From: Nemertoderma westbladi
Lineage: Eukaryota; Xenacoelomorpha; Nemertodermatida; Nemertodermatidae
Length of the DNA stretch: 45,847 nt
Direction: 5' to 3'
Assembly: GCA_032718475.1 (NCBI GenBank)
Contig: JAUCBJ010004736.1
Location: 1-45,847 of the forward strand
Part shown: positions 39,771 through 45,847 of the stretch, in pieces
Layout: each line of letters opens with the position of its first letter
How positions within the stretch are numbered: position 1 is the first letter of the stretch
Notes under the pieces: model-generated
Seen by the model: the letters and a program-made list of their open reading frames with translations, nothing else
Databases searched by the model: none
What the model was told of the DNA's origin: nothing
Made by a program: the position numbers and the translations under genes

Positions 39771-41351
39771 TTAACCCTATTAAACCCGGGGGGGGGGTCA
39801 ATATGAGCCCCCCCGTGGTTTTTTTATTATAATTCTGTAACAAACGCAGTTGGGAATCTGAAATTTTATGACTTTTCCTAAAAATCTATTGTATTCCTAG
39901 TAGTGAAAACCGTTTTCAAAAATATTGGGTAGTTTTCGAGTTATAGCACCATTTTTTAACCCTACTTTTGGCACTTTTTTTGAGACGTTTTTTGAAAATT
40001 ACATTTCATTAAATATGAATTGTAACATCTCTATTATTGATTTACACCGGTTTTTTGGTGTTAGAAATTGGATGGAATTCATATAAATTGATTTAGAAAT
40101 TTCAAACTTGTTTTTTTCGGCGGGTGCCAATTTTTGGTGCCAGCACCAAATTTTGAAATATGTCAATTTTGTAAATTGATTGTGTGAAACTTGTTTTTTT
40201 CGCAATTGGGGTTTTTTGGGGTTCTGGTTTCGATGAAATATATACGAGTTGCACCAAGCGTATCAAACTTGTATTTTTCGGTGGTGGGTGCAAATTTTGG
40301 TGCTAGCACAAAATTTTGAAAATCCATTCAATTGATAAAATTGTTTGTGACAATTTATTTCTTGCGTTTTAGAGGTTTATGGCTATTCTGAATTGAATGG
40401 AATATATAATTTTCGATCTAGGCATCTCAAACTTGTATTTTTCGGAAGTGGGTGCAAAATGTGGTGCTAGCACCAAATTTTGAAAAACATCAAATATATA
40501 AATTGATTGTGTCACCATGTTTCTTGCGTTATACGGGTTTGTGAGGGTTCTGAATTCAATGGAATCAGTAAAAATTTCATGAGAGTTTTCAAACTTGTAT
40601 TTTTCGCCGGTGGGTGAAAATTGTTGTGCCAGCACCAAATTTTGGAAAATAAGAAAATTGATCAGTAGATAGTATCATCTTGTTTATTGCGTTATACGGG
40701 TTTATGAGGGTCCTGAATCCGATGGAATCAATAAAATCAGCACTGGACATCGCAAACTTGTACTTTTTGGTGATGGGTACGAAATTTGGTCCTAGCACCA
40801 AAATTTGCCAAATTACGTCGAAAAATACAAGTAGCAATGATGGGGCATTTTAGAAATGTATTCCATTAGAATCAGCGCCCTAGATAACCTGAAAATGTGA
40901 ATTTATAGCATCGTATAAGTGAATTAAAAATTTTGTGCTCTAACTGAATAGTGCTGGTTACTTGGTTTTTTCATTTTTTTCCGACGTAGAGAGGACTAAA
41001 CAGCCATTTATAGTAATCATATCATTTTTAAATATTTTCCAATGAATTTTGCGCCCCAGAAAACCTGTATTGAAAAATAATTAGACGAAAAATGTAAGTT
41101 TCAAATTTTCTGAAAATTGTGCACTACTTCTAATTTTTGTGCTGCAATATAACCACCCCAGTACATTTTTTCGAAATTTTTTTTTTTCGGTCGGATCCTT
41201 ACTAGTGATACCTACGTACAAACAAAAAATCAGACGTTTTCGTAAAAATTTGTAGATTTTAGAGGGGGGGGGGGGGGGGGGGGGGTCAATATGACCCCCC
41301 ACCCCCCCGGTATTTGTACAACATTTTATAGCCCGGTACTAATAGGGTTAA
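39771..41351 (+). mobile_element. TTAA-flanked non-autonomous element, copy C (complete, 1581 bp)
   Basis: Both ends are intact: TTAACCCTATTAAACCC at 39771 and ACTAATAGGGTTAA ending at 41351. The shared inverted end is CCCTATTA next to TTAA, the signature of piggyBac-type elements (TTAA target, ends starting CCC). Near each end is a G-run/TCAATAT/C-run hairpin (39787-39815; 41264-41309, with 22 G). The middle (about 40100-40850) is an array of five units of about 165 bp. Each unit carries TTGTATTTTTCGG, the palindrome GGTGCTAGCACC or a close variant, ATTGATTGTGTCAC and CTTGCGTTATACGGGTTT-like blocks. No transposase, so it needs one in trans. Confidence 0.9.
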
Positions 41352-41748
41352 ATGTACAATGGAATGTATATATATAATTAATTACCAAAAAAGTATCAAG
41401 AAAATTAAGAAAATAGTCCTAAATAAAATACAAAAAATATTAGGTATTAAACTAATATTAAAATAATAAATAAAAGCTCGTTTATGTCTCACAATATCTC
41501 GGTGATAAACCAAGGAGGCTAATCCGTTAATAAGAGATATTAATAAAAAGGAGGAGGTTAATAAAACTCTTGAAAGACTGGACCATGATGCAGGTTTGCT
41601 GGGTGATTCTCAAAACATCCTGGAGTTCTCTAACTCAATGAAAGAGGATGTTAGGACAATTGCGACCTGGACAATTGCGACCCGGACATTTGCGACCCGG
41701 TCAATTGACCGGGTCACAATTGTATGGGGCCATTTTCATAAAAAAAGG
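41352..41748. other. AT-rich stretch ending in a minisatellite
   Basis: Nothing recognised up to about 41653. Then come the 15-bp repeats and palindrome listed separately, which end just before the left target duplication of the LINE. Confidence 0.5.
41654..41715. repeat. 15-bp tandem repeat (3 copies) running into a 22-bp perfect palindrome
   Basis: Units at 41654, 41669 and 41684 read GGACAATTGCGACCT, then ...GACCC, then GGACATTTGCGACCC. The last GACCC begins the palindrome GACCC-GGTCAATTGACC-GGGTC (41694-41715). Extending to TTG on the left and CAA on the right gives 30 bp with one mismatched pair. Confidence 0.9.
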
Positions 41749-41760
41749 CTCTCACGGTAC
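41749..41760. other. 12-bp target site duplication of the LINE, 3' side
   Basis: CTCTCACGGTAC, repeated exactly at 45515-45526. The two copies bracket the LINE and fix its ends. Confidence 0.88.
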
Positions 41761-41798
41761 TACTACTAGGATCGGCATGCTGCATTGCAGCTGCATTT

Positions 41799-44700
41799 TT
41801 AAGAATGCTGTGCCGGCTTGTCAACAAAATTGCACCGCCACAACTCCCTATCACCCATGACATTTGCTAGATCATCCGCATCTTTAAGGCCAGTGTCCTT
41901 TAAGATGCGTCTCAAGAAAGTCATGGGCTGTCCACCATGCTTATTCACTCCATGAGGCTGCCAAAGTACAAGATTATGCACTGGCTGGTCCTCACGGCGA
42001 AAGCAATGTCCTGCAAAGCGGAGGCGATTTTGTTCTAGTGTCAAGCTTGGGGGAACCAATGAGACACCTCCAATGTTATATAGTGTCTGGTTGGAGATGT
42101 GTGCATTGTACTTGACACAATGTACCCGGCGTAGCATTCTTGTGAATGTGCCATCCAGAGATTTGGTGTCCTCAGCAGTTAGAGCCCAGCATGGACTCCC
42201 GTAGAGGAGTACTGGAACTACTGCTGCTCTAAATAATCGGACCTTAAGTTTCCGATTAATTCTAGGTGACTTCCAAATCCTGGAAAGCCTATTCAAGGCT
42301 GCCCATGCCTTTCCCTTACGTATTCGAAGGTCCTCACCTGACTTCCGGATCCATGATCCCAGGTAACAGAAGTCGTCCACATGCTCAAGCATACCATCCT
42401 TTGAGCTTATGCTCATCCGATCAGAGACTTGCTGAGGACTTTCAAAGTTAACTGTCAGAATTTTGGTCTTTCTGGAGTTAATAAAAAGACCAACACTAGA
42501 AGCAGCATGTTCTAATGAGCTGAGGAGCCGCTGGGCTCCCTCTAATGATTCTGAGAGTACTCCTAAGTCATCAGCAAAGTCTAGATCAGTTAGGTACTTG
42601 GCAGGATTTCCTCGACTTCTGGAGCCAGTAGGTGGAGTTATCATCACCCCATCATCATTATGATGATCTAAGGACATGCGTAGAACATAGTCAACCACAA
42701 TAATGAACAAGAATGGTGCAAGTGTGTCTCCTTGGAGGACGCCCCATAACACTTCAAATGGTTCTGTGTCACCGTCAACAGTAGACACAAATGTTGTCGA
42801 ACCATCGTATACTGATCTGATTGCTGCAATAATTTCATCAGGAATCCCATATAATGAAAGTATGCTGAACATACGTGAGCGAGAGACTGAATCAAAGGCC
42901 TTGAAGAAGTCAACAAAGATAACAGCCAGATGCCTGTCTTTCTTTTTTGATAACTCTTCAATTATCCTTCTAAGTGCCAAAATGGGCTCCATGGTCCCAC
43001 GACCTTTACGGAACCCATTCTGATTTCCACGTAGCAGTCTCTCAATGGGATCCCTGATGCGATTTAATAGAATTCTATTGTATAGTTTTGCAGCAATCGA
43101 GATCAATGAGATTCCCCGAAAAGAACCATAGAGTGTTAGGTTGCCCTTCTTGGGAACTGGCACCAACTTATTTGTTTTCATTTCTTGTGGGACTCTTGTT
43201 GTACGGTACATGTCTACTATGATGGGATAGATGAGCTTTAAACACTCAGGTATTTTAAAGACCTCAGGGGGAACACCATCTACTCCACTGGCACGATTGG
43301 TCTTAATGCTCTTTGCAGCAGCCTTCACTTCTGCAAAGGAGATATCGCCAATGGGAATATCTGGGAGTACAGACTCAGACACTTTTACTTCTATAAAGTT
43401 ATCAGGCAATACCCTGTCATTATTGAGGAGCTTTTCAAAGTGGGCTTTCCAACCATTGAGGCGATCGGCTGGTGATTCAGCCTTAACCTTGGTGGTTGGT
43501 TGGCTTTTCCGCCCAGTAAGCAGATTGATCGATTTCCATGCCTGGGATGATTGCCTGCTGTCGTCAGCATCATTGATGGCATCAACCTGTTGGTTTATTA
43601 GCTCCTGTAGATTAACAGAGTACTGCCTGTTCAGGGACCTAGATGCAGCTTTAACTGCATTCTTGGCCGCTGTAGTCTGTTTGAGTCGGGACTCTTTCTG
43701 CGCCTTATGAAGGTCATTTCGGCACTTCTGAATTTTGTTGTCAGTCCAGGGGGCCCTTTTCCTGTTTCGAGGGTATACAGGAACTGTTTCTGCAGCTGCT
43801 AACTTAACTGCTTCTGTAAAGGCAGTATAGCCCTCACAGTGATCTGCCGCCTCAGAGGCAAGAGCCTCATACCTGTTGCTCAGCTGTAGTGTGAAGCTGG
43901 ATCTCACACTTGGCTGTTGCAACAGAGAGGACCAGTCATGCCGTGGCAAGGCAGATTTCGTTGTTCTGCTAGCACGCAGACTAAGTCTTACCTTGGCCAC
44001 AATAAGGCGGTGATCACTGGAGAAGGGTCGAAGTGTAAATGCATTACAGTCTTGTATAGAGCTCCTGTATTTCCTACGAAACAGAATATGGTCTATCTGG
44101 GACTTGTGACCACTGGGTCCACTATGAGTCCATAGCTTTCCAGTTCGCTTCTTGAACTGGGTTCCAGCCGAAAACAATCCATTTCCAGAGATAAAATCCT
44201 GAAGATGGACAGAATTTCGGTTAACACTATTGCTATAGACCCAGGGCGATGTAGGTGATTGATGCAGACTTGCATTAAAGTCTCCCAGGAATGTTAAGAA
44301 TGCATGCTGATCCACTCCATCAGTTGCTGCTTGTAGATTGTGGTATAAATTTTCCACCTCCTCTACAGGGGCAACACTAGTTGGAGAGTAGCACACAATC
44401 AGAACCACCTTAGGAAACTTCTTAGCCAGTCTTCCAGAACATGAGAAGTGGCAACGGATGATGCGGTTAGAGATTTGGTCTATTTTGTCCAATGCTGCAT
44501 GTGCAGTTGGATTCATCAATAGACCAATTCCACCATTGCCACTATCATCTGCTGACGCGAGGGCGAGTCGCCAACCGCCCCCCATGTCCTTAATCAGAAC
44601 CTCATCAGTCTGTCCAGTCTGCATTCGGTGCTCTTGAACACCCACTGCGCTAAGAGAAAGCTTATCTGCCAAGGCAGTCAGCTCACCTTGTCGCATTGGG

Positions 44701-45080
44701 GACCCGAGTGTTAGGGTGTTTACTGAGGCTAGTCTAGTGACTTGCCTCAGATTCACCAATGGCTTTGTTGGTCGGGGTGGAACATGAGAGTAGCCTCCAA
44801 CTCCAGAATCCCTCTCCCCATCACAATCTGGCCTCCCTGGTGACCCAGGGTTTGGGCCAGAAAGGTCATCAGGAAAGGGACTCAAAGAATTGTTGGCTGC
44901 TCTCTCTCCAGTAGGGGGTGAGACAGGCAGCCGGTCAGGAGTTAACTGACGCCTGTGAGACCGATTGTGTCCGGTAATTCCACTGGCCTCTAGTGGCCGG
45001 ACCTCCGCATTGCTAATGTAATCCATAGTGGGGGTTGGGGGGTGCTTTTTTGCCGAGTCAGCTCTCGGGGCAAATACCAC
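41799..45080 (-). CDS. LINE ORF2p: AP-like endonuclease plus reverse transcriptase
   Basis: 1093 residues. After a Pro/Ser-rich N-terminus (1-110), an exonuclease-endonuclease-phosphatase domain spans about 115-365 (VQEHRMQTG, FLGDFNASL, and SSDHRLIVAKV with Asp356 and His357). The linker to about 560 has basic helices. RT spans about 620-860: YGSFRGISLISIAAKLYNRI, FVDFFKAFDSV with its catalytic Asp, GVLQGDTLAPFLF, and the active site FADD at 835-838. The last 230 residues form the conserved C-terminal domain (LLYGSPCWALT, RMLRRVHC, RLRFAGHCFRR). The endonuclease nicks target DNA and RT primes on it. All catalytic motifs are present. The ATG at 45080 is the first in the frame; one at 45026 (MDYISNAEV) is an alternative start. 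Confidence 0.92.
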   Translation of the reverse strand: MVFAPRADSAKKHPPTPTMDYISNAEVRPLEASGITGHNRSHRRQLTPDRLPVSPPTGERAANNSLSPFPDDLSGPNPGSPGRPDCDGERDSGVGGYSHVPPRPTKPLVNLRQVTRLASVNTLTLGSPMRQGELTALADKLSLSAVGVQEHRMQTGQTDEVLIKDMGGGWRLALASADDSGNGGIGLLMNPTAHAALDKIDQISNRIIRCHFSCSGRLAKKFPKVVLIVCYSPTSVAPVEEVENLYHNLQAATDGVDQHAFLTFLGDFNASLHQSPTSPWVYSNSVNRNSVHLQDFISGNGLFSAGTQFKKRTGKLWTHSGPSGHKSQIDHILFRRKYRSSIQDCNAFTLRPFSSDHRLIVAKVRLSLRASRTTKSALPRHDWSSLLQQPSVRSSFTLQLSNRYEALASEAADHCEGYTAFTEAVKLAAAETVPVYPRNRKRAPWTDNKIQKCRNDLHKAQKESRLKQTTAAKNAVKAASRSLNRQYSVNLQELINQQVDAINDADDSRQSSQAWKSINLLTGRKSQPTTKVKAESPADRLNGWKAHFEKLLNNDRVLPDNFIEVKVSESVLPDIPIGDISFAEVKAAAKSIKTNRASGVDGVPPEVFKIPECLKLIYPIIVDMYRTTRVPQEMKTNKLVPVPKKGNLTLYGSFRGISLISIAAKLYNRILLNRIRDPIERLLRGNQNGFRKGRGTMEPILALRRIIEELSKKKDRHLAVIFVDFFKAFDSVSRSRMFSILSLYGIPDEIIAAIRSVYDGSTTFVSTVDGDTEPFEVLWGVLQGDTLAPFLFIIVVDYVLRMSLDHHNDDGVMITPPTGSRSRGNPAKYLTDLDFADDLGVLSESLEGAQRLLSSLEHAASSVGLFINSRKTKILTVNFESPQQVSDRMSISSKDGMLEHVDDFCYLGSWIRKSGEDLRIRKGKAWAALNRLSRIWKSPRINRKLKVRLFRAAVVPVLLYGSPCWALTAEDTKSLDGTFTRMLRRVHCVKYNAHISNQTLYNIGGVSLVPPSLTLEQNRLRFAGHCFRREDQPVHNLVLWQPHGVNKHGGQPMTFLRRILKDTGLKDADDLANVMGDRELWRCNFVDKPAQHS

Positions 45081-45514
45081 ACCCTGGTTTGCTCATTCCA
45101 CAGGGTGGGTGTCGCAATGGAGTCAGATATGAGGCCCATCACCCATATCTACTCTGGCGCACATGACCCACCATTGGCTGTTGCAGCTCATCTGCAGGGT
45201 CATTCCCTGTACCCTTGCTGCCAGGTGCAAGTCGCAATGAAGTGCTCTCAGAGTGGACATGAGAACACTCTACTCCTGACCAGCCATTGGTAGATCACCA
45301 TCTGCCTGGTCAGGCCATATACCCCTGCAGCCAAGTATATGGGTCCTTAATCCAGGACCAAGGGCGTCCTTATCCCAGAACGAAGGGGGTCCTAGTTACA
45401 GGACCAGATTTGCCCTAGTAAGAGGGTCTATGCAGCTACAGGTGGCACCTCCTTTATGCTGCATGGAGGTGGCAAGATTTCTTGATCAATGATGACCTAG
45501 AATACCTGACCTGA
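45081..45514 (-). promoter_or_regulatory. 5' untranslated region of the LINE
   Basis: Lies between the element's 5' end, fixed by the target duplication, and the first ATG. It is GC-richer than the flanks, with repeated GGACC/GGTCC blocks and no other ORF. Internal promoters are usual for such leaders, but none is identified here. Confidence 0.6.
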
Positions 45515-45526
45515 CTCTCACGGTAC
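45515..45526. other. 12-bp target site duplication of the LINE, 5' side
   Basis: CTCTCACGGTAC, the exact match of 41749-41760. Confidence 0.88.
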
Positions 45527-45683
45527 AGATATGAATAAAATTGCTAAAATGTGGTTGTACTAGTTATCTGTTTAGCAAGCATGAAAAATTTCGTTGAATT
45601 TCATTCATTATCATTCATTAAAGTTATTGTTGAACATAGAAAAATGGTATTATCTAAAATAGCGGGGAGGTTTGAATTGTTCC

Positions 45684-45847
45684 TTAAACCTATTAAGTTG
45701 CACCAAGCGTATCAAACTTGTATTTTTCGGTGCTGTGTGCAAATTTTGGTGCTAGCACGAAATTTTGAAAATCCATCCCATAGATAAAATTGCTTGTGAC
45801 AATTTATTTCTTGCGTTTTAGAGGTTTATGGCTGTTTTGAATTCAAT
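45684..45847 (+). mobile_element. TTAA-flanked element, copy D (partial, runs off the window)
   Basis: A slightly altered terminus TTAAACCTATTAA (45684-45696) is joined directly to GTTGCACCAAGCGTATC, which in copy C lies about 480 bp inside the element. The rest follows the internal array in the same orientation as copy C to the window end. It is an internal-deletion derivative that keeps the end. Confidence 0.75.

Larger units (their letters stand above)
41761..45514 (-). mobile_element. Full-length RTE-like LINE, 3754 bp
   Basis: A non-LTR retrotransposon on the minus strand, bounded by 12-bp duplications. It has a 5' leader of 434 bp, one uninterrupted 1093-codon ORF and only 38 bp after the stop, ending in a short TAGTAGTA tract. 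A single endonuclease-RT ORF, total length under 4 kb and a very short 3' end with a simple-repeat tail are the pattern of the RTE clade. There is no poly-A tail. The intact ORF and the almost identical truncated copy at 11702 indicate recent activity. Clade assignment is from architecture and motif recall. Confidence 0.88.

Noticed and set aside
39999-40837. Several similar minus-strand ORFs of 60-90 codons in the TTAA elements (also at 5327-6165, 13685-13891 and 30503-30715)
   Set aside because: They recur because the non-coding internal repeat recurs; none spans the array and frames differ between copies.
40100-40860. CRISPR-like array (palindromic repeats at regular spacing)
   Set aside because: Units are about 165 bp and similar throughout, there are no unique spacers, and the DNA is animal.

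Overview
The window is animal nuclear DNA, most likely from an invertebrate. The support is a HECT ubiquitin-ligase relic with GT-AG introns, BEL/Pao retrotransposons (a family known only from metazoans), an RTE-like LINE, and long AT-rich non-coding tracts. There is no bacterial gene organisation. The species cannot be named from the sequence. Nearly everything recognisable is transposon-derived, and the layout is a nest of insertions of different ages.

Layout, left to right. 1-4254 holds no gene I recognise, only short tandem repeats. 4255-8294 (+) is a split, frame-broken HECT-domain gene. Its intron region carries a TTAA-flanked element (5252-6192) and a decayed LINE ORF1-like fragment (6605-7290, -). 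8643-9522 has an integrase-like relic (-) and a BEL/Pao pol relic (+). 11702-12448 is a 5'-truncated copy of the LINE found complete at 41761-45514 (-).

The centre is a three-layer nest. The oldest layer is a decayed minus-strand gag/protease element, now in two pieces (12614-13456 and 31272-37566). A TTAA-flanked element of about 1.58 kb (13459-14177 plus 30406-31271) inserted into it. A very large, young BEL/Pao LTR retrotransposon (14178-30400, 16.2 kb) then inserted into that, making a 5-bp CCATC duplication. Its LTRs (1246 and 1240 bp) differ at about nine substitutions by eye. The BEL element has a long repeat-rich leader, a 636-aa coiled-coil ORF1, a single in-frame UGA, a 2047-aa ORF2 (gag core, zinc knuckles, aspartic protease, RT, RNase H, integrase), a 1.6-kb spacer, and an extra third coding region with two zinc knuckles and a basic tail. 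ORF3 is interrupted upstream of its knuckles.

37567-41748 holds an exon-like minus-strand ORF with a duplicated Cys-containing domain (38827-39660), an intact TTAA element (39771-41351) and a small minisatellite/palindrome. The right end is the full-length RTE-like LINE with 12-bp target duplications, followed by a partial TTAA element running off the window.

How the parts work together: ORF1 and ORF2 would make the particle and the replication enzymes of the BEL element. ORF3 may be a second nucleic-acid-binding protein. The TTAA elements encode no transposase and must rely on one elsewhere. The most novel-looking items are the BEL element's size and ORF3, the TTAA family with poly-G/poly-C subterminal hairpins and an internal array of about 165 bp built on a palindrome, and the RT-less minus-strand gag/protease element.
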